A stretch of DNA of 33,425 nt from Priapulus caudatus (lineage: Eukaryota; Priapulida; Priapulimorpha; Priapulimorphida; Priapulidae): NCBI RefSeq assembly GCF_000485595.1, contig NW_014577105.1:592516-625940 (forward strand), given 5' to 3'. Shown here piece by piece: positions 21,686-33,064 of the stretch. The position numbers were made by a program, and so were the translations under genes. Below the pieces are notes generated by a model, which was not told the origin of the DNA, made no database searches, and saw nothing but the letters and a program-made list of their open reading frames with translations. How positions within the stretch are numbered: the first letter of the stretch is position 1; the number at the start of each line of letters is the position of its first letter.

Positions 21686-22351
21686 GAATAGACCCCTCTG
21701 CAGTCACATCCTTTTTACCAAGCTGCCCTCCGGATGCGCGCCATGTTGGAAGCATAGTATGATAGTAAACAAGCGGAATGGAGGCCATCTCTCACACACA
21801 CATGCTGCACACGCACACGCACACGCACACGCACACACACACTCACATCAATGTGACATCATCTGCCTTGTGATTGCCTCCCGAGTTAAACCGCCAAGGC
21901 CAGTGATGCAAACACCTGCTGTACTGCTGCCAAGTGGAGTCCTCAGTCCTAGAATGATTGCCGTTGACAATCCAAAACTGTAAACTCAGCTGGTTTCACT
22001 ACAGGCGTGTTTTACGATTACTTCGGCATCCAAAGGGCAATATGGTTTTGTCCAGATGTTGCTAAAAAAACACATGGCTCTCATTACACGCAAAGTTACC
22101 AACAGCCGTGCCCGTAACTCGAAAGTATGTGATGTAAATAAAAATTGTCATATTGCTGCTAGTTAGATTAAAATGAATGTATTGATCGTATCGTGATGTT
22201 TCACGGATTCGTTTCAACCAGTTTGTTTCTAGAATCTATTAAGAAAAGTTCGTGAACCTAGTTTTCATCGTGATTACTAATTCAGTAGCATAGAGCATAG
22301 TGGCGTGTTTCAACTTGTTTATTTATACTTATCTTGGGTAGAACGTATTAA
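21686..22351. other. Spacer, no gene seen
   Basis: Ordinary sequence with a short CACACG repeat at 21791-21845. Nothing recognised. Confidence 0.5.
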
Positions 22352-23059
22352 TCAGGGCTGAGGTGGAGGAGAGACAGAGAGGGAGGAGGAAAAGAACAGA
22401 GAAGAACGAAGATGGAGAGGAGGAGGTGAGATGCGAGCCGAAGACAAGAGAGAGGAGAGGAGGAGGAGAGACAGAGAGAGAGGAGAGGAGGAGGACGAGG
22501 GAAGAAGGGACGAGAGAGAGGAGAGAGAGAGTGGGAGAGAGAGAGGAGAAAAGGACCAGGAGAGAGACAGAGAGGGCAGAGGCAGGAGAGAGGAGAGAAG
22601 AGAGAGGAGGAGAGAATAGTGATGGAGCGAGAATGGAGAGGATGGGGCGGAGGAATGACAGAGAGAGATGAGAGAGAGAGAGGGAGAGAGCCAAGAGGGA
22701 GGAGCGTCAGAGAGAGAAGAGAGGAGGATGAGACAGAGACAGAGAGGAGGAGCGACAGAAGAAGCAGCGGGAGAGGAGGACCAAGACGCGAAGGAGAGGA
22801 CGAGGAGGAGAGACAGGAGAGAGAGGGAGAGGCAGAGACAGAGAAGCGAGAGAGCGGAGGCAGCGAGGAGAGACAGAGAGAGGAGAGAGGAGAGGAGAGA
22901 CACGAATGAGAGAGAGGAGGAGGAGAGACAAGAGAGAGGAGGAAGGAGGAGGAGACAGCGAGGGAGGAGGAGGAGAGACAGGAAGAGCGGCGGGCGCGGC
23001 AGGGAGAGAGACACACGAGAGAGAGAGAGAGCGGAGGAGAGAGAGGGTCAGAGAGAGAA
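22352..23059 (+). repeat. 700-bp polypurine (GA/GGA) tract
   Basis: Almost uninterrupted purines (GAGAGG, GAGGAG, ACAGAGAGG) on the + strand, broken mainly by single C in GACAGAGA. Such homopurine-homopyrimidine DNA can form triplexes and is hard to sequence. It runs into the assembly gap. Apparent E/R-rich and S/L-rich frames are artefacts of composition. Confidence 0.95.
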
Positions 23060-23084
23060 NNNNNNNNNNNNNNNNNNNNNNNNN
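23060..23084. other. Assembly gap (25 N)
   Basis: Exactly 25 unknown bases between the polypurine tract and a CA repeat. A fixed small size suggests a placeholder, so the true length is unknown. Confidence 0.98.
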
Positions 23085-23177
<93 letters not shown>

Positions 23178-23201
23178 CACACACCACACACGCGCACACA
23201 A
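23085..23201 (+). repeat. (CA)n / (GCAC)n microsatellite
   Basis: CA repeat, then GCACGCAC units, then CA again, on the far side of the gap. Confidence 0.95.
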
Positions 23202-23447
23202 TTTTGTCCACGCTCCTGTTATAAGTTAAAAATTAAGAGCAATCTACGTGAGTAATTTGAATTTTCCTCTTGATGTCACCGTAGGCGCGACTCCCGAGTA
23301 GATGCGCCCACTCGCCTCGCGGTCTAGCGACGACGCCACGACACGCGATAGTTGGTCGTTAGCAGCAACGTTCAGCGCATGTTTTCTCAGGCATTTCACA
23401 GGCATAAGCTAGGAAGCATAAGCTAGGATATACTGCTACTCGCGAGC
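23202..23447. other. Short spacer, no gene seen
   Basis: Contains a direct repeat GCATAAGCTAGGA (23402-23427). Nothing else recognised. Confidence 0.5.
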
Positions 23448-24506
23448 TGCTCGTCCGCTCGTCCGCCCGCCCGCTATCCAGCCCGCTATCCAGCCCACTA
23501 TCCCGCCCGCTCGCTTGACCGCTCGCTCGCCCGCTCTCTAGCCCGCCCGCCCGCTATGCCGCTGGCTCGTCCGCCCGCCCGCCCGCTATGCCGCTGGCTC
23601 GTCCGCCCGCCCGCCCGCTATGCCGCTGGCTCGTCCGCCCGCCCGCCCGCTATCCTGCCCACTATCCCGCCCGCTATCCCGCTCGTCCGCCCGCTCGCCC
23701 ATCCGCTATCACGCCCGCTATCACGCCCGCTATCACGCCCGCTATCACGCCCGCTATCACGCCCGCTATCACGCCCGCTACCCCGCTTGTCCGCCCGCCC
23801 ACTAGCTCACTATTCCACTCGCTCGTCCGCCTGCCCGCCCACTATCCCGCCTGCTCGAGTACTATCCCGCCCGCTATCCCGATTGTCCACTATCACGCTC
23901 GCTCGTCCGATCGCCCGCCCGCCCGCTCATCCTCTCACCCGCTATCCCGCTCGCTCGTCCGCCCGCTCGTCCACCCGCTAGCCCGCCTAATTGTCTGCCG
24001 AGTCGTCCGCCCGTTAGCCCGCTATCCCGCCCACTCGTCCGCTATCCCGCTCGCTCGCCCGCCCAATATCCCGCCCGCTCGTCCGCCCGCTCGTCCGCCC
24101 GCTCGTCCGCCCGTTCGTCCGCCGAGTCGTCCGCCCGCTATCCCGCCCACTTGTTCGCTCGCCCGCCCGATATCCCGCCCGCCTGTTCGCCCGCCCGCTA
24201 GCCCGCTATCCCGCCCACTCGTCCGCTATTCCACTCGTCCGCCCGCTCGTCCCGCTAGCCCGCTGTCCCGCCCGTCTGCTAGCCCGCTAGCCCGCTATCC
24301 CGCCCGTCTGCTAGCCCGCTAGCCCGCTATCCCGCCCGTCTGCTAGCCCGCTAGCCCGCTATCCCGCCCGTCTGCTCGCCCGCTAGCCCGCTATCCCGCC
24401 CGCCTGCTCGCCCGCTAGCCCGCTATCCCGCCCGCCTGCTCGCCCGCTAGCCCGCTATCCCGCCCGCCTGCTCGCCCGCCCGCTAGCCCGCTAGCCCGCT
24501 CGTCCC
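23448..24506 (+). repeat. GC-rich CCGC minisatellite with higher-order units
   Basis: About 1.06 kb built from 4- and 8-base blocks (CCGC, TATCCCGC, TAGCCCGC, TCGTCCGC). Local higher-order forms can be counted. Three exact 32-bp units begin TATGCCGCTGGCTCGTCCGC at 23555, 23587 and 23619. Six 12-bp units TATCACGCCCGC lie at 23707-23778. Further 32-bp units occur near the 3' end. Block length is a multiple of 4, so the reading frame rotates; the long Arg/Pro/Ala frames (for example 23588-24322) are not protein genes. The complementary strand carries GGGCGGGCGGGCGG runs that could form G-quadruplexes. Confidence 0.95.
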
Positions 24507-25183
24507 CCGATCGCTGCCTGTATTGGCAATATTATTCATCATTTCGTGAAGCGGCAGTAAACTCGTTAGCACCTGCCGCAACGTATACAAGGTGAGTTTA
24601 CTGTGGTCATCGTTGTAAACATAGCGTGACAAGTAAACACGAGAGGCGGTGATATTGTGCCCGCCTCTGATATTGTGCCCGCCCTGATAGCGCTAACACC
24701 GTAAATATTGCATTGATAGATTTTCGCTCGCGAGCATTTGAGCACCGGGTTGATCAAATAGATGGGATAGATGTACAACACATTCCGCGCTCTTTGCGCA
24801 ACTATGGCGCAATATTTGGTAATTTGGCTACTAATTACTAATATGAAAACCCATGGTAGATATAAATGCCCGGTATACCGCTCGGGCAAATAGGCAACCC
24901 CCTCCATTACACCGCCGTCATGGGGGATTTACACCGACAATATTGCTCTACTTTCACACTAGATCACTATAGGCTAATTATGCAGGCTTTAAAATCCGTA
25001 CTGGATTATAATACGTAAGATAGGTTTGTCTCGTTTAAAGACACCTTTGACGCGTGTACGGCTGAGCTGTTATGCGCGATTACTGCAACATGGTCACGCT
25101 CGTGCTACCACGCGTTCTGACAGCTTCTCTCATTAGAGAGCATTCGAATGGAACAGCCACTCTAATGTCTGACGCGCGATGCA
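24507..25183. other. Spacer, no gene seen
   Basis: Contains a donor-like ACAAGGTGAGTTT at 24588-24600 with no matching open frame, and a short tandem GATATTGTGCCCGCC at 24650-24680. No gene recognised. Confidence 0.45.
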
Positions 25184-25395
25184 CGCTCGCACGCACGCAT
25201 GATCGGATTACACGCACGCACGCACGCATGATCGGATTGTACGCACGCACGCACGCGTGGCCGGATTGCACGCACTCACGTATTGGCGGATCAAACGCAC
25301 GCACGAACACACGCACATGTACACAGCCTTCACACACACTCACGCATGCACATTGAAACACTCGCACGGACGTACGCATGCGTACGCGAACCCAC
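25184..25395 (+). repeat. 29-bp minisatellite with GCAC core
   Basis: ATGATCGGATTACACGCACG repeats every 29 bases from about 25199 (second copy 25228), decaying into GTGGCCGGATTGCACGC and TTGGCGGATCAAACGCACGC. It grades into CACACA/CACGCATGC DNA to 25395. Confidence 0.8.
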
Positions 25396-28300
25396 ACACA
25401 AAAATTAAATCGGTTTGCTGTGAATATTTCAAAGAAACGGATTCTCAACTATTAGAAAACCAGTAAGCGATGAATGTATCACAGATATAATGAATAGAGA
25501 TGATGCAAGATAATACAGGTTTGAATTGCGAAAAAAAGTTTTACTGACCCTGAATGCACTGCCCTCTAACCATTCTGTGTTCTGTGGTCTGTTTTCTGTC
25601 TTCTGTGTTCTGTGTATACCTGTCTTTTTTCATCCAAGGTGTCCCTTGCGGACCTGTGTAAAGCAGTGGTCTATAACGCATCATTATAATATCTTAGTTA
25701 TACAAGCAATGTATTACGTATCATCGTTATTCGTTTAATGGCCAACTATCTACCATCCGTACATCTATCAGCCTTTCTGACGGTCTTCATGCCGTTCTTG
25801 GTGCAAATATTCTTGGAGTCGTTATCCAGTGCCACTACAACTAGCAAAAGATCTATTTAGGTGAAGTAGCTTTGTCTAAGAAAGCGCCTGTCCGCAGGAA
25901 CGTCAGTGAAGGTGCAAGATAATGATCGAGATGTTTGTTTCAACTTTCAAGATGTCTATTAATTCTGCGCGATATATACGACACTTATAGCTGCACTCGT
26001 AGCTTGTGGACATACGGCGTGTAGCGAAATGCATTGTAGGCACAGGTGTTGGTTTTCCCACGTATCTTCGCCAGTAATCGCCAGTAATTTCTTAATTAAG
26101 TATCACCATCTCGATTATGAATTTATTAATTATAGGATCCTTTTCTGGGCCCGCTTTCTCTTCTTCGCGCTCTTCTGCTATAATTACGTGTTTATTAAGC
26201 ACGTGTGGTGACGGAACGACTTCTATGCTCCCGCACACACGCAAGTTGATTTATGTACCAACGCCCCGAATGCTAATCGATAAGGTGAACGGCGCATGAA
26301 TGTGATCAGAGTGATAACACGTCTAATACTCCCAACAGTTGTGTCGGAGGGGTGAGTTCGCTTTGGCTCTTGGTTTCTTGACCGCTTCGCTAAGGGATCA
26401 TGACCTCTACGCTGTCATCTGCGACCGCCTTAGTTTCAATCGACTATATGTTACAACTTACTTCGATTTACTTATTATACTTTTATAATAACCAAGAACC
26501 GGCAGCCATGTTAAGAGGAGTGAATCTAAGCCCCTTGTCTCAATTACAGATTCAGACAGAGGTTTTGTGTACGGGATCTCTTCTCGTGGAAAGTAGCGTC
26601 ATCTAGGGTCGATCATGTACATATTTCACTGTAAATGGTGTGAGGATTTATTAAACAGGCTTTGTGAGAACGGGAATTAATGTCCAATCATTAAGGCGTA
26701 TCTACTCAAATGTAAAGAGGAAACAAAAAATATATATAAAGGGACCGACGAGGTGCATTCAGCTTTGCTTAAGGATGGTAAAGAGAATTCGTATATTACT
26801 TGATTGTCAAATTGGCTCGCGTTGGTAAAACGTATAGAGATCGCAGACGATATTCCCCAATTTTCATTGTACTCTCCGTCATATTACAAGCAATAAACTA
26901 TATAAACTAGTGATCTAGATTATAGTCATGTCAAAACAGGTCTATTCGTGTATTTTTCTATTCCACTGATGGGTCTGTCCGTGTTCGCACTGTAATTGTG
27001 TCGACCGATGCTACGCGTAGTGTGGCGGTCGGTTAATCCATAGATGTGCCATGTTCTTGCACCATCTATCACGTACCAATACTAAAACATCATTATCTCT
27101 CCACTGTGCTATCAGCTCCTACACCTGGTCTACAACTTCTCTAATCGTTGATGAAGCATCTGCTGGAATCGAGATCTCATGTTATCGCTCTCGCAGTGTC
27201 TTCATTAATTGCCTAGAACTTCTTTTATTTGATGGCGAATGCTGATGCAACCGAGTGGGACATTCTATAGAAAAACTTAATTACCAAACTGGTATAGCGA
27301 ATGAGAGATCTGTGCGTTGCTGTGGCCTACAATGTTGCGGTCAGATTTCTTTCCAGGGAACTGTTAACGCTATCTAGAAAATGAACAGGTTTTTTCAATA
27401 TTTTTAAACAATTAGCACATTTTTAATCACCTATACCAAACGAATGATTGCAAACTTTTTAACATGATATGCGAAGGTTCGAGAACAACGTTCGTGAGCT
27501 ATCCGAGTATTTATATACGTGACAACGTAATACGTATTACAGTGTATATTAATGAGACGTAAACTCAACTTATGGATTGTGTCCTGCTTTCTCCGTATGT
27601 TCGTTTTGTTACTCTCTGTTTCTTAGGTTTATCAGCTCCTAGAATTCATAGAATTAGGATATTTCACGCAATTTTCCTAAAGTAAATTATCCAAGAAATA
27701 TTACACCCCAACACTTAAGCGGCTATAAAGTCACATCGGGAGTCGAAATGACTAAGATAAAGGGGTTGTTGTCAACACGTTGTATAGACAGTAGACCTAC
27801 ATAGCCACCGGCAGTTTGACAAGAAAATATTTACACGAATCTCTCACTAGTCGTACCAAATCTGCCAATAACGGAAGACTTATGACCGCGCATGCTCAGT
27901 ATGAGCAAAATAGAATAGTATTTTCGTTGAATTTATACATTTAAACTAAAGAGCGCATAGCCATAGCAGTAGCACTATATTAAAAATAACTGCAGGCGTC
28001 TCACTTGATTCTTGAATGACTCGACTGACGTAACACAATTTTATTAAATTAACCGACTGATAGCGATGACATAAGCAACAGTATGACGCGCTTGTCCAGT
28101 ATCTGCGAAACGTGAGCAGAGCCGTATATAGAGAGAGTTGCGACAACGCGCAATTAGAAACCATATTGTATCCAAATGGATCCACACCGCTGCCGCTCAA
28201 GTACAGAACTGCATGGATACGCTGTACAATGGTCCGTAGTAATTAATTAGACTAATCGTGCTTCAATAAACTCAAAATTCACAGAGATTATAGCTAAGAA

Positions 28301-28467
28301 ATGTGTCTAGGTGTACTACAGTGATTGTACTCAAAGTTTGTATACATTCATGCGTACTGGGAAAAATGCTATCGTATCTGTACTCTATGTTTTGTACATG
28401 TATGCGTATAAATGAGTGTTTTCAATGGGTATTTTACTCAAATTCGCATACTATCTGAAGCGCTGAG
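25396..28467. other. 3-kb low-repeat interval, no gene recognised
   Basis: AT-leaning, ordinary complexity. Open stretches are all under about 85 codons and show no motif. A short TTCTGTG-like repeat lies at 25576-25615. One TATA plus initiator-like arrangement is listed separately at 26733-26776. Exons of an intron-rich gene could be hidden here; sequence alone does not show them. Confidence 0.45.
26733..26776 (+). promoter_or_regulatory. Candidate TATA/initiator core promoter
   Basis: TATATAAA (26733-26740) followed 28 bases later by TTCAGCT (A at 26761) fits arthropod-type TATA-Inr spacing. An ATG at 26774 opens only 17 codons (MVKRIRILLDCQIGSRW), ending TGG-TAA, with a donor-like GGTAAAAC there. 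It could be a short first exon or chance in AT-rich DNA. Confidence 0.2.
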
Positions 28468-28790
28468 CATTATAGGATTTTACATTAAAACTATTTCGAT
28501 TTCAGTTGAAATTATATCAGTTATTAATTCTCATAAGTGAAGAGTACAAAACAACTACACATGCGAAAAAAAAATTATAGAAACTTTCGCATTATAACTT
28601 CTAATATACATAGCCTTCGGATATCACAAACTATAATCACATATTTTGTCAAATAGCTATATTTTAATACAATAAAATTACTAAATAGCATTATAGAATT
28701 TTACATTAAACCTATTTAGAGTTCGGTCGAAATTATGTCAGTTATTAATGCTCATAAGTGAAGAGTACTAAACAACTTTATACATGTCAA
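28468..28790 (+). repeat. Direct repeat pair of about 100 bp, 221 bp apart
   Basis: 28468-28570 and 28689-28790 share GCATTATAG, ATTTTACATTAAA, CTATTT, GAAATTAT, TCAGTTATTAAT and CTCATAAGTGAAGAGTAC in order. The intervening 120 bp does not match. An old local duplication. Confidence 0.75.
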
Positions 28791-28882
28791 TTTTTTTACA
28801 AATGAAATCAGAAGTGAATAATAATATTGTAGCGGAATCCGGTCGTGTGGAAACAGCACTCATATAGTACGTAACTGCACGT

Positions 28883-29640
<758 letters not shown>

Positions 29641-29850
29641 AGTTCTTTTTCCATTCTTCCTCACCTCTCTCTCGATCGTCTATCTCTCTCGTCTCTCTTC
29701 TCTCTCTCTCTATCTCTCTCTTCCTCTTCCCCCTTCTTTCTGCGCTTGCTTTTTTCTGTCTATGCCTTTTTCATCCGATTATTCTCACTCAGCCTTCTCC
29801 CCCTTCTCCTCATTTCTCGCCGTTTCTGTTACTAGTCCTATTCACTCACT
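29641..29850 (+). repeat. Polypyrimidine (CT)n-rich tract
   Basis: CTCTCT/TCTTCC-rich DNA with few purines, similar in kind to the opposite-strand tract at 22352-23059. The 121-codon frame through it is compositional. Confidence 0.8.
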
Positions 29851-29908
29851 CACTACAATCTAATCACCACAATATATATATTATATGTACGGGTCGAAGG
29901 GTGTGCGC

Positions 29909-30060
29909 CGATCACGCTACTGCGTCCTTGAGGTGACTTCAAGCTATGAACGGGTAGGGATTCACCGCCGTCACGGACCCGCGTCCTAAGCGTGATCAAG
30001 TGATAACGGGTAGGGATTCACTTCCTCAGCATGACGCGCGTCCGTAAGGTACCGAATCCC
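29909..30060 (+). repeat. 56-bp tandem repeat (about 2.5 units)
   Basis: Two units end in AACGGGTAGGGATTCAC (29949-29965 and about 30005-30021). Each contains GCGTCCT.AG and a GATCA/GACTTCA stretch; a partial third follows (GACGCGCGTCCGTAAG). It lies just upstream of a TATA-like box at 30107. Confidence 0.65.
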
Positions 30061-30106
30061 TGGATCTTACAAGGATGTCACGTGGATAGCACAGTGACCA
30101 TTGGAG

Positions 30107-30114
30107 TATATAAG
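30107..30114 (+). promoter_or_regulatory. Candidate TATA box
   Basis: GAGTATATAAGC is followed 22 bases on by GCAGTT, an initiator-like string but closer than usual. It sits between tandem repeats and a short frame starting at 30305. Weak evidence; it may also belong to a mobile-element promoter. Confidence 0.2.
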
Positions 30115-30304
30115 CTCGCGCTCCTCGCAGTTAAGGGGTGCGTGCACTGGCGTCTCTCGCAGCCTGCTCCGAAGGCTACACAACGGCGAGTGCTTAAAAC
30201 GAGTGGCTAGATGTACGTTCACAACTTTACTTCCCACTGCCGGCTGCCTGCTGACGGCTTGACCGGTCCCCCGCACGCAGGCCCACGTCGAGATCTCCGG
30301 GCGT

Positions 30305-30553
30305 ATGTATTTGTATCTGATATTAGCCTGTGTTTATGTTTCTGTAAGTTTGTGTGGCGTTAATAGCTACCGCGGCTTTGTCGTCCGTTATGCTAATATA
30401 AAAGCACCGCGCGTTCGCGCGTGTGTGAATACCAAACCTTGCTGTCGGTGCCGTCTCTGTCACTGCCTCGGTGTCCGCGTGTGTGGATCCCATGATCGAA
30501 ACCTCTGGCGCACCTTTGAGTCTGACTGGTCAATACGTCACATATATATATAG
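30305..30553 (+). CDS. Doubtful small frame (82 aa), hydrophobic start
   Basis: The frame begins MYLYLILACVYVSVSLCG, which looks like a signal peptide, and is later Cys-rich (CVNTKPCCRCRLCHC). However, a perfect donor GTAAGT lies at 30344-30349, exactly after codon 13. If this is a gene, the rest of the frame may be intron. The ATG context (GGGCGTATGT) is poor, and the Cys residues come from TGT/TGC-rich low-complexity DNA. No family recognised. Most likely chance. Confidence 0.12.
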   Translation: MYLYLILACVYVSVSLCGVNSYRGFVVRYANIKAPRVRACVNTKPCCRCRLCHCLGVRVCGSHDRNLWRTFESDWSIRHIYI

Positions 30554-31090
30554 TATCATTAGCGATTTGCCCATTGCCTATTCCGTTGCCTATAGCAGTC
30601 TGACTCGCGCTCGACTTCGTGTAGTGGACGTCCTTTCTCGTGGTAATAGCCTCTCTCGATGTACGGAACCCGCATATGCTAGGCCGGCTGCACAGTGTAC
30701 AGCTGTACGTCAGGCTGGTTGGCTTGTAGTTGGGTTGGTTGATGGGGGTATGGCTGATGTGAGTGTCGATGTGTGTTTTTTTTCTTTTTTTTTTTCTCAC
30801 ACATCAGCGGGCGTTTAGCCTTTCGGGGTGCCTTCGGTGCGGCTCCTGACATCGTTTGTGGAGGACTTCCCAGCGTATAGTATGCTTGCCAGCAGAATTC
30901 CCCGTAGTCTTTCTTTCGGCCTACGTGTAACGCCCTCTTATACCTTATGCACTCTATAACGCTCTATTGTGAACGACAACACCGGGTCCGCGCTCCACTT
31001 ACATAAATGCTGGCAACAGGCCAATATTCGTCAGTATTAGTTAGGCAGTCAGGCGACAATTAAACAGGTTTAGCCACAGCGAAATTAATA
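30554..31090. other. Spacer, no gene seen
   Basis: Includes a T-rich run at 30776-30795. Overlapping frames on both strands (30471-30818 +, 30393-30800 -) have no motif. Confidence 0.45.
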
Positions 31091-31119
31091 CTAGGAAAAA
31101 TCAACACTTTCACGGCATT

Positions 31120-31372
31120 ATATCTTCCTCTTTTTTTCTTCTGCTTCTCTCTCGGCTTCCATTCTCGTTCAGCATGCTTCTTCTCTTCCGCGCTCTCCCT
31201 CTCTCTTTCTTCTCTTCTCTCTTGCTCTCTTCGTCCGCTCTCCGTTTCTCCTCTCTAGTCTCTCTTCTTCCTTCTCAGTTATCTTCCGTGGCTCCGTGGT
31301 CGGTGAATCGTTTGTAGTTGGTAGCATCTTCGTTTGGTCCGCAAACCCGTCTTTGACTGTCGACGGCATCAA
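31120..31372 (-). CDS. Possible Lys/Glu/Arg-rich coding fragment
   Basis: On the minus strand a frame from ATG at 31372 reads MMPSTVKDGFADQTKMLPTT and then a highly charged region (KEEERLERRNGERTKRAREK), stopping at 31169. A different frame continues as charged sequence (EEKKHAEREWKP) to about 31120, so a base may be lost near 31180. The first 34 codons are of ordinary composition, which is why I list it. The charged part lies over a CT-rich microsatellite-like tract and would look like this by composition alone. No domain is known to me. Confidence 0.2.
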
Positions 31373-31380
31373 AATGTAAG

Positions 31381-31884
31381 CGACGGAGGATGGACGGTTA
31401 CCCGTTCAAAGCAGATTTGTTTGTAGCGATAATAAGAAACTACAAAGTCCAAGCGTAGCTATCGTAGTTCACAATCAGTATTATGTTTTCTTCAACCCAC
31501 ATTGCGCGCACCGCAGCCCACGGTGCCTCGCAGCACTCACGTCCGACCTTCTCCAACCAAGAACCTTCCCTTTACATTTCTAGCTAACGAAATGAAAGTC
31601 GTGCGCGCCCGGACAACCACCACCCGCTCCACATGCACAACACTTCCCTCTTAACCGTTTCGCATCTCATCTATAACATCATGCAGAACGCGCGCCCGCC
31701 GCCTAAAGCATTATGCAACCACCGTCGCGACATTTCTTTTACTAAACACAAACCTACTATTTCTACCATCTGCAATACCACACTTTACACCAGACATACG
31801 ATGGGTTGGTGGTGGGATGTAAATAAAAATGAAGCTGAATGATCGAGACAAATTCAAATAGAACGTTTCTATATGACCGGTGTG
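31381..31884. other. Spacer with a G-poor + strand, no gene seen
   Basis: From about 31488 to 31800 the + strand is rich in C and A and poor in G (for example ACAACCACCACCCGCTCCAC). No protein motif is recognised on either strand. Confidence 0.45.
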
Positions 31885-31887
31885 AGC

Positions 31888-32078
31888 GTGGCGCGCGCGC
31901 GCGCGTTTGCAGTAGTATTTCGTTGGTTACGTAGTATGTACTGTATGTAGTACGTATGTACGTATGTACGATTACGGTACATCGATGTACGCTACGTCGT
32001 ACGTATATGGTGTATGTATGTATGTATGTATGTAGGCCTAGTGTATGTGTGCGCGCGTGTATCGTGGGGGGGGGCACA
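31888..32078 (+). repeat. Mixed simple repeats: GCGC, TACG and (GTAT)n
   Basis: GCGCGCGCGCGCG at about 31891-31905, then overlapping GTACGTATGTAC palindromes at about 31935-32005, (GTAT)5 at about 32010-32034 and a G10 run near 32066. Self-complementary DNA of this kind can extrude hairpins. Confidence 0.85.
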
Positions 32079-32420
32079 GGTGCGCGTAAATCCTCAGGCG
32101 TCGGCGCATAATATATAGTTATCAGCATGATTTTCTTACCGTTATAATACCTGCATTAAAATATTAGCTTTTGTGTCATGACGGCTGACGCACGCCTCCA
32201 GTGCTGACGCAAACACTAATAGTCTGCACCATGTTACGCACGATCAGCGCCATGGCTGTACGCCAGTTCTCTGTTCGCAACCTGATTGAATAGAAACGGG
32301 TTCCTGTATATATGCCACAGTGCAATATAATATGCGAGTGATGCGCTAATATCAGACATTCTAGTAATAGTTTAATGAAATAGGCCGTCTGCTGTATATC
32401 TAAACGTTTACATATCGTTG

Positions 32421-32731
32421 TTTATTATTATTTTATTTATTATATTCTTTATTGGCACGTAATTCAAAAACAAATACATAGTAGGGGCCAATCTGAAGAC
32501 GGTCTTTTTCACGGAGTATTTTTTTTTATAGATGCAATATTAAGTGTTACAGCAGCTTAAAATAATTAAAATTTCTGAATAATACACGTAGCAAAAAAAT
32601 TAAGGCTATACAAGACATGAAAAATTGTGATACAAAAACGATTAGTAGGGGCTAGCTTTCTGTACAAGTAACTTAAGAATCATTTCAAACGCTCTAACGT
32701 CCTCATCAGGCATGCACTCATTGCTGTCGTA
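32421..32731 (-). mobile_element. Candidate non-LTR retrotransposon 3' end, minus strand
   Basis: Read on the minus strand, a 29-codon open end (YDSNECMPDEDVRAFEMILK, then LLVQKASPY and stop; 32642-32731) is followed by about 190 bp of untranslated sequence, the signal AATAAA (32448-32453) and an AAT/AAAT-rich tail. Order and tail fit a LINE-type 3' end. The last exon of a host gene with a polyadenylation signal is an equal alternative. No target duplication found. Confidence 0.3.
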
Positions 32732-32754
32732 TCAAAACCACACCAATTATATAC

Positions 32755-32840
32755 ACATTTCACACATTCACACCCATATATCACCACCACACACGCAGAC
32801 CCCCCCCCCACACACACACACACACGCCACACATAGCACA
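32755..32840 (+). repeat. CA-rich microsatellite with a C-run
   Basis: CACACATTCACACCC, CACCACCACAC, then C9 and a short CA run. Confidence 0.85.
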
Positions 32841-33057
32841 TAGTTGGTGATTATGTATAGTATTATAGTGATTGTTATATTTGTTCATACAGTGTTTGGG
32901 GAGAAGAATTGGTCGTAGCAACGTATTATATTAAGAATTAAAAGACGATTATGTCTGAGCTATTTTTGGACTTTCGTGGCGGATATATAGGTCATTTGAT
33001 GTCTTCGCGTTATTTATGACTAACTTCGTAAACATTTGACTCCATATCAGTTAGCAC

Positions 33058-33064
33058 TTGCGCT
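33058..33064. repeat. 7-bp target-site duplication, left (TTGCGCT)
   Basis: Same as 33303-33309, at the truncated 5' end of the LINE fragment. Confidence 0.5.

Noticed and set aside
21549-21983. 144-codon frame across the end of R2 copy C
   Set aside because: It crosses from repeat to CA microsatellite to spacer, and copy B is closed at the same place.
22348-23255. Long E/R-rich and S/L-rich frames on both strands
   Set aside because: They follow from the GA-rich tract, and some run through the N gap.
23556-24322. Arg/Pro/Ala-rich frames up to 244 codons
   Set aside because: The minisatellite blocks are multiples of 4 bases, so the frame rotates and nothing indicates selection on codons.
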